Shown: piece after piece, positions 1 through 14,700 of the stretch
Position numbering within the stretch: the first letter of the stretch is position 1
How the letters are laid out: each line of letters starts with the position of its first letter
Source: Mesaphorura yosii
Lineage: Eukaryota; Arthropoda; Collembola; Poduromorpha; Tullbergiidae
Direction: 5' to 3'
Length of the DNA stretch: 64,000 nucleotides
Assembly (NCBI GenBank): GCA_009869945.1
Contig: WIXG01000146.1
Coordinates: 114,196 to 178,195, forward strand
Made by a program: the position numbers and the translations under genes
Notes under the pieces: generated by a model
Databases searched by the model: none
Told to the model about the DNA's origin: nothing
What the model saw: the letters and a program-made list of their open reading frames with translations, nothing else

Positions 1-3000
1 CGAGTACGCAACTTTTGCACGCCCGTGTATTTAATGAAGGCCTTCGTACTTCCTTCTCGGAATTCTGACTCGGTCTCTGCATGAGACTCTATAATTAGTT
101 TCTTTCATGTTCCAGCTACACAAGCAATCAAAATATCGCGAACCGGGCTAATTTTTACTTAATTTACGGACACGCACAATTCAGTTCAGTTCAAAGGGAC
201 AGCAAGGGAATAAGAGCGAGCAAGCGAGCCCCGATCGAGTTAGTCGTGACTCACAACTCATGAGTCGCGACTTTTAACTACTTCAAAGGGAAATTCAATT
301 GGCCGACATGTGGAGCTGCCTCGCTGACTTGTGTTGGCAGAGCTTCCAGCGAAATGGTTCATAAATCTTTATGGGCGAACATTTATGATTCATTCGATCC
401 ATTTTCAAATTAATTCGCAATATGTAAATGAATTCCACGGTGTGTGAACCGCATCACGACCAGCGTAAAGGCTTCCTGGCAAAACCAAAACCGAGCGTTT
501 TGATTACTCGGTCAACAGAAGGCTGGAATGTAAAACAAAATGAGGCTAATGCTTGCGGTGCGACGATATTCGACGAGAGTTGGAAAGTCTTTCTAATTCC
601 TGCCCGCTTCAATAAGCAAGCGCAGAACCCACGGAGGCGGCGGTGGCAATGGCAAAGCAAATGGCACCGCGATAGCAGAACATTACAAGCATTCGAAAAG
701 TTGTTGTAAAACTTTGTATGTCCTAATGAGCCATAACTTAATCCTTTTAATCACTTGAATGGTGGCAGTCCCGACCACTGTGCATAAAGTTTGCACGCTT
801 GTTGTACGCAAAATAAGTTGTAAAGTAAAAGTTGTAAGCAAAGGCACATGTTTGGGATAACGCACTCTGTGCCAAAAATAGGCGCGGTTCATTCACTCGT
901 TTGCGTTGGAAAGGAATGTTTGCGTTGCGCATTTACAAGATTATGAATAAAGCGTAGATTATGAAAATGTTGTTGCTTAATATTTTATCAATTGAACTGC
1001 GCCAGGCAGGCAGAAGAGGCACCAGCCACAACTCGATTTAACTCTTTTAATTGGTTACGCAACACTTCATCTTTACGAGATTATAATTTCCTCGCATGAT
1101 ACTCCCTGATTTACTGCGAACATTTAATTGTCCTTACTTCATTCGCATTATGCTCACACATTTGTTGAGTGAACGCATAAAGCATGGCACGCGTGCAGCT
1201 TCACAGCTACAGCATTACACAGTCGCATTTGCAAAAAATTTAAACACGCATCCACAACTTTGCATAGTTCAACTCCCTTCGGTGCTTGGACTCGGTACAC
1301 ACTTCTCCTGTTTGGCCGGAATCGAGTCGGATGGATGCGGACTAGAATTGTATGATGGAAGTTTTATCGACTTTTTATGTTCCGCAGCTTCTCGTTCTCA
1401 ATTCCAGTTTTCCTTTTCGGGCAGATTTCCAAAATCTCCTTTCACTACAGATAGAGCGAAAATTCATACTCGCATTTGTACTGTGGGATTAGGTGGCAAA
1501 ATTTTCTCCAACCCAACCTTGCCTAATTCCCTAGTACACACGAACAAATTGGAGGAAAACCTTCTTTGAGAAAAAGCTTAACCAGAGTTCCAAACAAGTT
1601 TCTTAACGGCGCTTCCAGCAACTCGAGCTAATCATCTCAGATTAAAACAAACCTATCATGACAGTTTGAAATGTCTCGCGCAAATTATTCATCTGGTCAG
1701 TGACAAAATAAAGTCACGTCTTGCGCATTATACGGTGCTATTGTGTCAGTTAGTAATTGAAAAGTTCGACCGCATGGGAAGGCATGCCATGGCTCAAAAA
1801 TGATGATTAAATCTTTATAACCGCATAACCTGCTGTCCAACATGTCGTCGACCGTAGAATCATGCCATGAAAATGAATATGTCTATCATCGCAAGTGAGA
1901 GCCAGCCCTCACAAAATGTTCACGCATCGCCTGTCATACCTGTCAGTTGTGAAACTACTACGCGTACTCGAGCGCAAGTACAAGTGTGGATGTGAGTGAG
2001 TGCATTTGAATGATAAGTCATTCCATCATAAAAAGTTCCAAAATCGTGCGATCAAACAACCCACAGTAAAATGTGTAAAGTGTAATATGCCATAAGAATT
2101 CGTATGGAAACGAAAAGTACTCGTATTTCCAAAAAGCCTCAGACCGAAGCAATATAAAATCCATTTTTAGAGAGTAGACACGAATGTGAATGCGAATCCA
2201 TTGAGCAAATCGGATACGGCGAACTCGGTTTATATTTTCCTTCCTGCAATGCAAGCCAGCGTCCATCGCAATCGCAGACGCTGTCAATGCGAAATGTGAG
2301 GACAGCGATACGAAGCTGGCCTGAAAGCTTTTGATGCTATTTATATTGAAGTAGAAGAGCTCCCTTCACTCTGAACCCCTGAGATATGTGTGCGTTTGCA
2401 AAGTATGGGATTTTCTGATATCGGGAATTTGGATATTGGATTTAAATTGCTTTGAAGTCGTTTCATGTCACCGCACTGTGCACGAACGCCATAATCTTGT
2501 GCATCTCGTGCATTCTGAAAGGTAAACACCCGCAAATATTACGCGTTGCGGTTTAAGTCTCCAAGTGAGTACGAAATATGATCAGATAGATGTTACAAAG
2601 GTTTTTGAAGAGTGCTCAAGTGTACGTGGGCAGCAAAAATGTCAGCTCCTAAATTCAAATCAGGGGTGAAAATGAAACTCATCACACTCGCACCGCCGCA
2701 TTACAATCGAAAGAAGGCTAAGTCTTGTGAGAATGGCCACATCATAAAACTGTGTAGTGAGTATTTATTTCATGGCTTTTGGCTCGGGGTCGCGATTTCC
2801 TGCTTTGGCATGGTGAGATTTGGCAATTTTTTGGAAATTGATCTCTGCCAACCACATCCCCAATATTTAGTGCATGTTGTGATCTAGTTTTAAAACAGAC
2901 CAGAGTAGACCAGACGAGACCAAGTCTTTCTCATCTTTACATGCATCGGTTTCAATACAACAACGATATAGTTAGCGCAGCTTATAAGGCTTGAAAGCAA

Positions 3001-3884
3001 TTTGCTTTTTGCCAACTATCGATTCCTTCTTTCTTGAATTTTTCGCCTCGCGGATGGTTCAACTCATCTCTTCTCTTCCGAAATGCTTTTCCCTGCCGCT
3101 TCCAATGTGAAAGCGGCGACTGGCATTGTACAGGCTTCTCGCTCCATCTTATTTCCCACTGTCTCGCTGTATGATGTGGGCCCACGGAGTTTCCTGTTCC
3201 TATCCCGCAGTACGGAGCTCCATTTTCCAGTTATGGCCAACCGTCCATTCATCTTTGTCTATTTATCCTCTCTTCTGAGCGAAACACAAAAAACCGAACT
3301 GTAGAGAGCTGATTCTCTTATGCGGCCACCGTTTTGGAATGGATTGAATACTGGCGAACGTCGCTAGCTAATGAAATGTGGGCCAAGACCTCAAACATTA
3401 GTTCTACTCTGCAGTCGGTGAATCCAGTGAATCGTGTGACTAGAGCTAAAATCCGAGTGCCGAGTGCTAAGAATTAAGAACCAAATTCTGTCACTCCAAG
3501 CGTACTCTGAGGAATGTGCTAAATCTTATTAAATGGCAAGTCAATTCACAATTCAGTCCAATTTCGTCAGTCAAATGCTGCGCTGCAGATTCGCACTGCA
3601 GCACAGCAAGAACTATGAGCCAAGCCACGAGTCATGGTATTAATATTAATACTTGAGCTGACTCTTCACTCCATCCGATCTTTCACGCAGAGCAGTAGCA
3701 AAACCATTTATTTTAATAATGCATATTGAAAGGAACCTACTTTTCCCGGTTGCTTTCCTCGACGCAGATGATTTATGGGTTTGCAACAACTAATACACTT
3801 CTCAATTCATGATAATAAATTTATTCCGAACAATTTTTCTCGTTCTTCCATTCCGACTCCATTCCAGCAATTGGCACTGGCACT

Positions 3885-3904
3885 ACTCTGCTCTGCTCTG
3901 CTGA
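3885..3904. repeat. Short CTCTG pentanucleotide run
   Basis: Three to four tandem copies of CTCTG lie in non-coding DNA. This is ordinary microsatellite-like sequence, with no sign of function. Confidence 0.5.
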
Positions 3905-4528
3905 TATTGGCATGACTGGTCTGCACTTCATAAACTTACTGGCAAGCAGGAAGCACCAGACATGAAGTAATTTTCTATTTCTGAGAATAAATATTTTATT
4001 CTGCTGAGCAAGTGCACGTGGACCAGCAACAATGCAATCTATAGCTAGTCAAGCCATAAATAAACCTCGCTCCGCCATAACACTGCAGCGAGGTTCACAG
4101 ACGTGAATCTTGACTTAATTATAAAATCTTGGTGAAAATACATTTTAAATTCTTCCTACCAGGGTGCTACAAACCATTATTTCTACAGAATCAGAAACCG
4201 AAGCTTTGCGTATCGAGAACGCCTAGCCAGCGTTTCTAAATTAAAAAAAATATGAGCGGAAAAATGGCGGAGGGAATCCTCAGAAAAGATTTTTCGTTGT
4301 AATTAATACTGAGCGCTTTTTCGTACAAACTCATTTCATTGCACAGGCTTCATTCTGGGGGACATTTCATACTTTTAAATAATAATACTGAACTTTTCCG
4401 GGAGGTACGTGATGTGTGCATGCGTTGTCGTAGTTATGAGTTGAGTTTGCATTCCATGAAGGCAGGAATGAAATTTTCTGTGCTATCCGCAAGGCGAATA
4501 CCATTGCCCTGTCAGCCAGACTGCAAGA

Positions 4529-4570
4529 AGCATGCAGCATGCAGCAGATAAGTGTGCAGTGCAGTGCAGT
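4529..4570. repeat. CATGCAG / GTGCA short tandem repeats
   Basis: Two copies of CATGCAG are followed about 15 bases later by three copies of GTGCA. The units share the core TGCA, so the array may have grown by slippage. The surrounding DNA is non-coding. Confidence 0.5.
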
Positions 4571-7500
4571 TTGCGTTAATTAAATGTTCTGTGCGCTAAT
4601 TAAATAGAAAAGTACGATGAGGGAAAGAGGACGAGCAATTCGTGGAGTCGCAACGCATTGCACATGGACTGCACTTGAGGCGCGTTTATAAAGTGAAAGG
4701 CTAAATTAAATTGACTTCTGCTTCTAGCAGACTTCAACTGGGCTGGCTTTTTTCCTTTCTGCTCTTTGTGGTGTGATGCTCGCTCTCTGCATGGAACATG
4801 GGCGTTTGATGCGGAAGTTGAAAGGTTGCATGTTGGTGGCATTCATTGGAGAAAGCATAATTCAACTCACAAGGCAATTACAAATAGTTGGCTATTTTAC
4901 ATGCATTAACCACACAGCGCTAAGCGCGATGAATTTAAATTCGTCTGCTTTTTAAACTGCTCATAAAAAGACCTTACAAGTCTTTCGCACCATTTTGCTT
5001 ATGAATCTGTATTGCGTGATGGAATGATGAATATTAAGAACATTGCATGCAGTCATTTCTTCGTGTGCTTGTCGCTCTTGAATATTTAGCCCCATTACAA
5101 AGGGTTATTTGCTTTCATTTTCCAAGGTTTCCACTGAATACGCTCAGGCATCAGTCCTAATCGAGATTGCCCCTGCCGTTTCGTGTTCTGCGAATAATAA
5201 TTTACATAATCCACTACTACGAATAGCTGCGCAATAATCTGTGCTCCATTTGTTCTACAAATATTTGCCAAGCGACTTCTTTGGATAACGAGACGAGCGA
5301 CTCATTTTAATATTCAAAATTAATATGGGGATGACTTTTGAATTCACGCAACCTTACGCTCAAGCACGATTGCTCAAAGTTCATTACGGGTGTAATTAAT
5401 ACATCTTCTGGATCAAAGGGCAGCAGCGCTGTAATTCGAATACTTGTGGGAAGATACCACGATTTTGGTACGAATCTGTTTATAATTAGAATCAGTGGAG
5501 CAAACGGAGCTTTGTATTTCAAACGGGTAATGCTGTAAAATGCATGGGCATACAGATGCAAATAACAACTACAAAACAGAAGAGATATGTTGTTATTGAT
5601 CCTGTTGAAAGAATAATGATAATGGGAAGTTTAATATTATCAAAATATTTGCAGTCATCTTGTTTACCTTCAAAATCTCAAACCTTAATTAAAGTTGTAA
5701 TTACTGCTACTGCCAGCACTTGTAGCTATTTCGGCGTCAGGTGAAATATTCAGGGGGAGAAAGGTCAAAACTGAAGAGTTAACGGATTTATGTCTTATCC
5801 TTTTGTTATGACTGATAAGAGCATGAGACAAACTGTGGTCCAATGCCACCCAATCAGCAGTAAGGCGAAGTCTGCGCTGACTCCGTGTCCCGTGTCAAGA
5901 CTTCTCTGCCGTAGCCCTTCCATAATTCTATATACAACTCCACATGACTGACTTAGTACTGCTGCTGCTACCGCCAGCCTGGAGGTGGTACCGTGGCAAG
6001 GCACAAAGTCCCTGTCTTTGTTATGTCTCCAAGTTTTATTTTAATCTACTTAGTCGACCTCGGTGCGTACGAATTTTCGCAGATACAAGCGAGGCAGGCA
6101 CAAAACTTCGTCTACCCGACCCAGGCTTAGAGTTCAGGTTCGGCGCACATTGTTTACCAGGATAATTTATTCCCCACAGAAGAAGCACGGAAATTTCCTC
6201 ATGCGTTTAACTTTCTCCTCGCAAACAAGTACAAGCAGCGGGGACATGGTCGGAGGTCGTATTTTGCGATTGGTCGCTCCGAGCTGATGCTACGGCTACA
6301 CAAATACCGTGTCAACCGTGAACGGGCAAAGACCATGCTGGGAGACAAGTTCCTGCGCTGCTCCGCTGCTGGTCTTATTATTTTTTCGTCTTCGTCTGAC
6401 TGACTGAGCGACCGAGTAAAGGAAAGAAAAACTCATCTATTCACTAAAATGCTAAACTGTCCTTTACCACGTAGTAAACCAAGCAAGAAACAAGATTGCA
6501 CACATGAGACTTGGCATGGCATTTTAGAGTATGCTGCTGGTTTCCAACGCTGTACTTGGTTTACAGCGCTTATTTCTAAACTACACGTCGCATTATTATT
6601 GCCAATGATTTTGTTGATGATGACTCTGTCCTATCCCAAAATAACAAGGAAACCGTGCACTCGGCGAGTGCCCTGACTCGGGCACCATTCTTCCTCTTGC
6701 ACTCACGCACCGGTAGGCCAAGTACGCTCGTAATACGGAGTTAGTTCAAGTCTCTCACGCTCTGTTTGCTTTTCTTATTGCTTGTTCTACCACGTAATAA
6801 CTTTCCTCGCGTTTAATACTGGTGGGAGAATGGCGGCAGAGGCAAGGACAGGAATACACGGGTACAAGACGTACGTGCAGTGTACACATGATATATGACG
6901 TACAAAACTAGGAACCAGCCAAGCAATCGTTGCTTGTCAGAATCCTCTCCAAAAAAAGACGAAATAATTTTCTTTAGCCGGCTGGTAAATTGCTAAAAAT
7001 AAGAAATAGCTGGCCAACCACTTGTGCATTGTGCAGCTGTGGCTTGTATTGACTGTGTTGTCTTGGTCTGAGAGTCTTGACCTCAAAGCTTGGTACTTGC
7101 TGCGTTACCTCACTGCAATCATCGTCCTCATAAATCGGGATCGCCGGATGTAACAGTAACCGGGTTACGATAGTCGGGTTGTTGCTGCTGCTGCGTGGGT
7201 AGTAATTGAATAAATTGTCCTAAGGTTAAAAATCTGAACCGAAATTGCTCGGCCTCAATTACGAGTGTGGGTTTCCAGAATAGATTTCAAGATTAGATTC
7301 TGTAAGGGCCCTGAGATCAGAACTCCCGCTTCAGTGCACCGGCACGGGTTTATACAGGAGAAATGAACTTTATTCCACCATAAAAATATAATTACATTAC
7401 AGCCATTTGCTGGAGAGTTAGAAGAGCAGCAGAATGTTGCTGAGCATGGCTTTACGAGAGTCAGAGTCTGACTGCTTCCTTCGTGGTCGTAAAACCAATC

Positions 7501-10500
7501 TCGTGAAATTGAAATATTAAAAGTGCACAAGAGCATGATTGAAGAAGGCTCTTAAAAGTTAATACCACGACTCCAATAGTGCTTAATCTAAAGTACGTAA
7601 TCCAGCCCATGAAGTGAGACTTAAATCTCAGCATAGCACTTGTGCATTCACTTAATTTCTGAATTACTTCCTCGTGAATCACGTAAGGAGCTTAAATTAA
7701 TCTTAGTCAGTCAGTGCACCGCACGCCAGGCAGGGAAAGCACGTGTCGTATGCATAAACAAGATCATAACACAACAGCAACGTTCTCATCGTCTTGAATT
7801 TTTAAGCTTCACCGCCAAGAACCCACCACAATATTAGACTAGACTTAACTTTCTTCCTCGGAGCATCGAGCATCGCGAGTTTACATTTCCATTCTGGGTC
7901 ACAACAACATCGCCGTCCAATGAAAATCAATTTTCTTTTTAGCAAAAAATTCCGTTTAACTATGTCGAAACATAATTCAGTAGAGTCTCTTTGCTCGAGT
8001 AAACAGTCTTGTACACAGTACACATGTATGCACAAGAAAGTTTCTCTCATCCTACATTAAGCGAACATGAACATGGTTTTGGACGCGGACGGTTGAGCCA
8101 ACGCATCGACGAATGGATTCCATGTGTATTTAACTCAAGTGCGTAGTCTACGTAGACCGCCACAAGACGCATTAACATTTCTATGCTGATGGAGTAATGG
8201 TTAATAGTTTCGTCAACAACACGAGAAAGGCGGACGCGGACGGCAGCTGAGAGAAAATGCACGGATATTCCTCGCATATATTTTTAGGAAAGAAAATGTG
8301 AAAACATTGATTTTCTCTTCAGAAAATCTTGGATGACTTTCGGGCAATGTACTTGTGTTTTTCAAGTTTGGTCTCAGCACTTGAGAACTCGACGCAGGCC
8401 TTTTACGAGCCACTCTTTACAAGCCCTGGTCGCCTTGCACGACCAATAAACCTTGCGGACATGAACACTCACGACGGGGTCATGTGTCGTGTTGACGTTT
8501 GTCTCAGTAATTCAAGAATCTCATTTCTCGGTTTATGTTTAGCAGTAAGTAATTGGATGGTTTCTCTAAACCAAATCTTTCCACCGCATTGAAAACCGGA
8601 ACGGGAATGATGATGAGAACTCAAAACAAAATGATGGGCACGAACAAGGAGGTTTTAATGAAAGGTCCAGTGAAAATTGATTGCAAACATGCTCAGCATA
8701 TGAGTTGGTAGCAAAGCGCTGCGCAAATCTGGGCAACGAAGAAATGAACTTTTCATCTAATCATCCCGACATCATGATCTTGTCCTGTCTTTCGCTTTCG
8801 TCGTGTTGAGGGTCTATCAGAGAGTATTAAGAAATAGCAAATGAAAAGGTACGAGTGTGAGACAGCGAGACATGTAGACATGTTCATTTTGTACCATTCT
8901 TCTCTTCGCAGCATAATGCATGAGAAAAATCTGAAATTGAACCTTCATTCGAGCGCGTGGCATCACGGTAAAGGCACTGCAAATGGGATTGTAATGAAAA
9001 GAAGGAAAGATTGTGGAGAAAATTCCAAAGAAGCGTGTGTAGTACATTGCATTGGTTTCAATAATTCTTGGAGCAAGACGAAAATGAAATATTTTCTCTC
9101 TTGTGCCCCACGTTCCTTTCTCCTCTTACACTTGAAGTATTACTTTTCATCTTTGTAATGCCAAATCGAAAGAGCAACAGCAGCGAGAGAGACCGGCTGA
9201 TTTTAAGTTGAGAGATTTGCTGTACTCTGCCTTCTTATTAAGGCCTTGGTTGCTTTCTTCATCAATCGAGAAACGGCACGAGAGTGCGAGTCCAAACAGA
9301 AGTTGAGTGCTCATCATCTCTGTCTATTGTATCGCACAGTCAAGAAACAGCAAAATAACTCTTGCACCGTGTACACATGAAGAATTTCTACATTTCACAA
9401 TGATTCACGAGCACATTCAACCAGCATCCAGCAGAATCTTAGCAAATAGTAGTACATTACGTACGAAATGCTTGCTTATTAACAGCACGGCGATACTGCT
9501 CGGCTGCTGCCACCGCTGCCGCTGCGCGATTATGCCTTTTGTTTTTGCTTCGATGTACACAGCCAGCCGTTCGTCTTATTATTATGATGATCATTATTAA
9601 CAATGTAGCAGAATGCTATTAGAAAGAGAAAACCTTTATTTCACCACTGAACTAAAAGCAGCACTCGGCGAGCAGCGAGCAAGTAAGCGAGGCCGCTTCT
9701 CCGTCTTATTATATAGAAATCATAAGAAATGGGAAAAGACTGATGTGAGTGAGTGAACTGAACCAAAAAAGAAGTTATTTCTTCTCCTTTGCGTACGTTC
9801 ATTCTGTTAATACTGCATTAGTTCACTAGACTACTTTTTCTATTCGCCTTCTATTTGCTTTCTTCTTCACTTTCCTTCCGCACTGTCGATGCTGCTGTGC
9901 TCCAGTGCCAGTGACGATTGTGACTAAGCGACCGAGCAGGCAGCATCTCAGACATTCATTTTCCACACTTGCCTCTCTCAAAAATTCTCATCACGTTTTC
10001 TACATTTGAACCTTTGGTTTCTGCCATCTTACACTCGCACGCGCTTTATGTGGCCTGCCCTGGTCTGGTCTGGCCATCACCAACTGGAGACACGACTGCG
10101 ACTGCAACTTCGACTACGAAAAGAGCTCGTGAAAATGAACTCGGTGTGATTCTTCATGTTCTCTCTCTTAACCTTTGGATTATTATCCTGCCGCTATTAT
10201 ATGCTTGGCTACTTTGATATTAGTACCATTATTACCACTACCACAGTCTTGCCTGGTCTAGGCAATGGCGAGTTCGAATTCTGTTCACAATGGATCACGC
10301 AGCCACGCACGACGACGACCGGCCAACCAACCAGGAGCGTCAGCAGGACGTACGCGAGAGCGATTGCAGAACACACAAAAATATATTACATTAGACATAT
10401 GCGATTCTCAAACTTAAACTTTGATTCCAATTCTTCACATCCTTTACTTGCCATTTATCAAAGAGAAAGCGCGGCTCGGTCGAAGAATGAAATAACTTGG

Positions 10501-11300
10501 TAAATGGTAAATGGCAAGGCATGGAGCGGCACGCGCACTTTGTGCTGCAAGCAGCGTACAAGATGGTTCTTCTTCCCTTCTATTTGCAATATATTACCAC
10601 ACCGAACTGTTCCGTTGTTTGCCGCGAATTCCTTCCATTATACGTACATTTTTCCAAAGTTATTTCCAGTCATAAATAATGCCGAGGATAATAAACCACC
10701 AAACGGAGATCAGACCCGAAAGGTGAACGCATACAACTGAGGAAGCGGCTCCTTATTTATCACCAGGATTGCGAGAAATTGCTCCGAATCCAGTTAAAAT
10801 GAAAGAGAGCAGGAGAAACTCAGATTCGACTTAATTCTGCTCAGGCGAGCCACACGCACGCACGCTAGGATTCTTTTCCTGTTTTGTCAACATGATTCAA
10901 TTGTTGACAAATATCATTTCATTTATTATGCTTGCAGTCATTTGCTGCTCTGCACTTTACTGATCCAAGTCTATAAATCATGTGCTCCAGGTGCATTACA
11001 AAGCAATAAACTACAAAGTCATAGCTTATCCAAAGTATCTACGAAATGGTAACTCATAGAACTTGTACTTTATGTCCTTGTTTCTATTTATACATGATGT
11101 GCTCAAGAATTCAAATGCTTGCAAACACCGTAACGTTATTGAAAAAATACAATAACATTTTGCTTTCATGATCTTGTAAACGGTGCTGATTTGCCTCAAT
11201 GTCAGCGATGTTCAAATGATTACAAAACAAGTTCCTTTTTGATGTTTGTGTAATATTTGTAAATAGTTTTGTCAGTTCCTTTCACACTGTCCCAGAATTA

Positions 11301-11717
11301 ATGACTGAGGGCTGCTCATGGTTTAAATCAACGAAGGAACACGCTACTGTAATTAAATATAGATTACGAAGGGGAAATACTCTGTATCTCATTGCATCTA
11401 GTGGCCGCAATAAAACTACGGAGGCAGAAATCACCAAATACCTGAATAATATGCAGCGCAAAAACTGGCGAAGTTTCGACACATTTCGAAAGTATCAAAG
11501 TTCTCTTTGGCTTGTTGCGAGTGTGAATAATGACTGTCAAGATGGATCATGTACATGCCCAGTATTTTTTAAAGCATACATCTGCAAGCATGTTTTGGGA
11601 ATTGCAATTTTTAAGAAATGGCTTGTACTACCGGAAGAAGCCAAGGCCATACCAATTGGCCAAAAACGTAAAAGAGGTCGTCCCACCATCGCTAAGAAAG
11701 CACTTTTGGTTCAATAA
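11301..11717 (+). mobile_element. SWIM zinc-finger fragment of a Mutator-like (MULE) transposase
   Basis: This open frame of 138 residues carries one recognisable domain. Residues about 80-105 contain a SWIM zinc finger, CxC-x(9)-CxH, seen as CTCP...ICKH. It is followed by a basic KRKRGRP stretch, an AT-hook-like segment. In known families this pairing is typical of the C-terminal end of MULE transposases and of genes domesticated from them. The catalytic DDE domain and the upstream MULE zinc finger are not visible nearby, so this is probably a decayed copy or a single last exon. AATAAA lies at the stop codon (near 11,713). Terminal inverted repeats and target-site duplications could not be established. 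A host gene derived from a MULE is the main alternative. Confidence 0.6.
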
Positions 11718-11799
11718 AGTAAATAAATTTACATATTTTAAATGTTTGATCATTTTACGATTATTGTTAAATAAATGCGGACAAAGTCAATAATGTAAT

Positions 11800-14700
11800 T
11801 GTGAATGAACTGTATTTTTACAAAGAAACATTATTCTGAAAAATCCTTATGTTTGTGGTCAAATTGTTGCATGTTTGCGGAGGATTAAAATACGAGCCTA
11901 TTATAATGTCTCACATCAACTGACGAGTAAAGACCTGTTCTTTCGCTTAAACTTGACAATAGCTTAATGTATCATTTCCCTTTGTTCTTTTTGCGAAAGA
12001 GGAATATGACAAAGTACAAAGAGAGAAAGAGAAAGATGCACATCACACTGACAAGAAAGGAAGTTTCAATATCAGATCTCACGGGTTTGTTAGAATCGCA
12101 ATTCGCACTGCGCTGCAATGGCGAAAGCGGAGAGAGCGGAAAAGGAAAGTTTACTCAATAATATCAAAGTTAGCTCGTCCTTTGTATCGCACGTTGATTG
12201 TGTTACGTTTCATTTTGTTACGAGTCTCCGTCGTTTCCATTAAAGGGACAACATCTCTCGAGCATGACCACGTGCATGCCTTACCATTTGTGCTTCTGCT
12301 CCACTCTGCCTTGGCCAGGCCGTTAACACAATCGTCGTCGTCTTTAATAGATTCTGTCAGAGTCGAAGAATAATAATGGCCTTGCATTCAATGTGCACAA
12401 TACTCAACTGTTCTGCTAGCTGTCTTTCTTTCCTCAATTGAGTCCGATGAGTCGTTAGACGTTCTTGTCTTCTTTTACAAAGATGCTAACGCGACTTGGT
12501 GTTGAAGACGAGCATCACATAATGATGTCTAAAGTACAAAGTAATGCCAGTAAAACTGAAACCTTACACTAATAAGTGTAGTGCACTCACTGGCTGAAAG
12601 CGTCACGATAACAGGCTCGACATGAAAGACAAAGTCCCAGTTTAAACTAAAGGAAAAGCAAAGGCAATAGTTAGCAATGGAGTGCATGGACCCGGAGCAA
12701 AGAAATGAGAGATGAACAAAATCGAGAGAAAGAAAGTGGAATAAAAAACGATAAGAGGCTTAAGATGTGTTTTCCTTTCTATTTTATTTTATAAAAATGT
12801 ACCATTCTTACAACAACCCTTGCCGTCTTTTGCTTTGCCGTCTGCTCCTCAGTGACTTCAACTCTTTCTCTTTGGATATCTTGCTCTCTTCGTCTGTCAG
12901 GCGCTCTCGGAGGAGAGAAAAAGGCGTTTGTATTATGACACTTAAGTAGTGCAATGCAGCCGAGTATCTCACCATGTAATAGGCTGTCTGTCTTTAAATT
13001 GCCGCCGTCCTGACTCCTGCCTGCCTGCTCCATATCTGCTGCTTAAGAGAATAAATAAAAAATAAATACGACTCAAAATGTTATTATGTGCCTATGAATG
13101 TGCTTTGTACAAGCATAACTAGCGAGTGGAAGCACCAAAGTTATGGCTCGCAGCAGACGCGCAAGCGATTACCCGACTCTAACCTAATGCTCTGCAAATA
13201 GGGAGAGCGAAAGACATAAATACGAACATTATTGCATCAAAGGTTGAAATGTGCAATTTTCCAGTCTAATGGCACATTAAGGCGAGGCGACAACGCAAAA
13301 TTATAATTTCTTTTCTGACTGCAACTGGACGGATACTGGCTGCAATTATAAAGCATCAGCCTTGCGCTCAAAACTAATTCATATCGACGAGTCAGCTAAC
13401 CTATAGAATCTCCCTTCATCTCATATTCTGTAGAATGTAAACGGCATCATTCTAAACCTATGATAGACTCAAAATATAAAAGCTGGACTGTGATCATTTT
13501 GACAGTCTCTCAAAGTATGAACTTGGTAAAGGCATCATATTGACAATTAGCGTGTCTTGGCTGACAGTATAACCGATTAATTAAGTACGAACTGGGCTTA
13601 ATCAGAGGTCGTCGCTGCATGCAAATATGTGAGTGTGCCAACAACATGCCTGTATTTGGCCACTGTCTGTTTCTGAGCGTAGTGCTGCCAGTGGGACGGG
13701 ACAAGTCAAGCCAGTTTTCTGCCAGCTAGGAACACTGGATACTTTAACGAGTGTCTTAGTGTCTAGCTGCAAAGGTTGGAAATAATTCCGACATTCTTGA
13801 GAGAAGAATCTTCATCAAAACTTCTCAAGATACCCAGCACTCGGATGCCCAAGTTGTAAGACAACTCCTTCAAGTTAAAAAGTTTTCTAGTACTTTACTT
13901 GTCTTGTATTAGTGGCAGTGAGCGAATATCAAAGAAACAAGAAAGTAAGACAAACATTCTTTCACCTTCCTCCTAAATTGCAAGGATTTAATCTTAATTT
14001 CACATGTTCACGCTTCACTTCTCTTTCGCGTTCGCCAGCCAGTGTAAACTAATTTTAATAAAACACACAACTTTTCTCAAGTGCGCGCTCGCAGTATACA
14101 ACTTTTCGTATTATAAATAATATTTGTAAAGTCTGGAATGGCAGTAGCAACTTGTAGGATGGGCAGAATTTAGTAGGTCAGAGCATAAACAGTATATTCG
14201 CAATCTTAATCTTCATTAAAATACTTAAATTCAGACTAATTTGTATCTCGCTTCCCATTTCGCGCTCATAATTTTCCCGCCCGTGTAATCAAAGCACAGC
14301 ACAGAAACAGCAACGTCTAGTAAGACGATTGTTATTTCCTTGCAATAAATTGCTGTAGTTGAGATCGTTTGCGCCTCAGACTTTTATGGGAGAGCCGAGG
14401 CCACGTTTATGTCCAGCTATAAAACTGATCAGTGATTACGCCATTAGATGTTGGACGTCAGTGAGTGCCCAATCAGTCTCTGTCAAAAGGTCATAAAATA
14501 TAACGGACGACATGACATGAAGACACTGAGAGTGAGTGAACTGTAAACATTGCGCTGCAGTGACTCGCGTTTCACGTAGGCGAAGAAAATAAATCCAAGA
14601 CAGCAAAGAAGGAAAATTTAGTTGAATAACGAATGTTGGTAAGTTATTTCTGTTTACTCTGTAACTCTGAAAACAAAAACACGACAGAGATTGTCTTCCT

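Larger units (their letters stand above)
1..11280. other. Long stretch without recognisable genes, upstream of neuroligin
   Basis: I see no exon with recognisable protein similarity on either strand. Open frames here are short and of low-information composition. If the neuroligin exons starting at 15,989 belong to a gene whose 5' exons lie before this window, this stretch is intronic. It holds short tandem arrays such as a CTCTG pentamer run near 3,885-3,903 and CATGCAG and GTGCA runs near 4,529-4,570. Exons encoding the first half of neuroligin were looked for and not found. Confidence 0.5.

Noticed and set aside
1096-1569. 157-codon plus-strand frame
   Set aside because: No recognisable motif, odd residue mix, and no support for promoter or splice sites. 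Likely chance.
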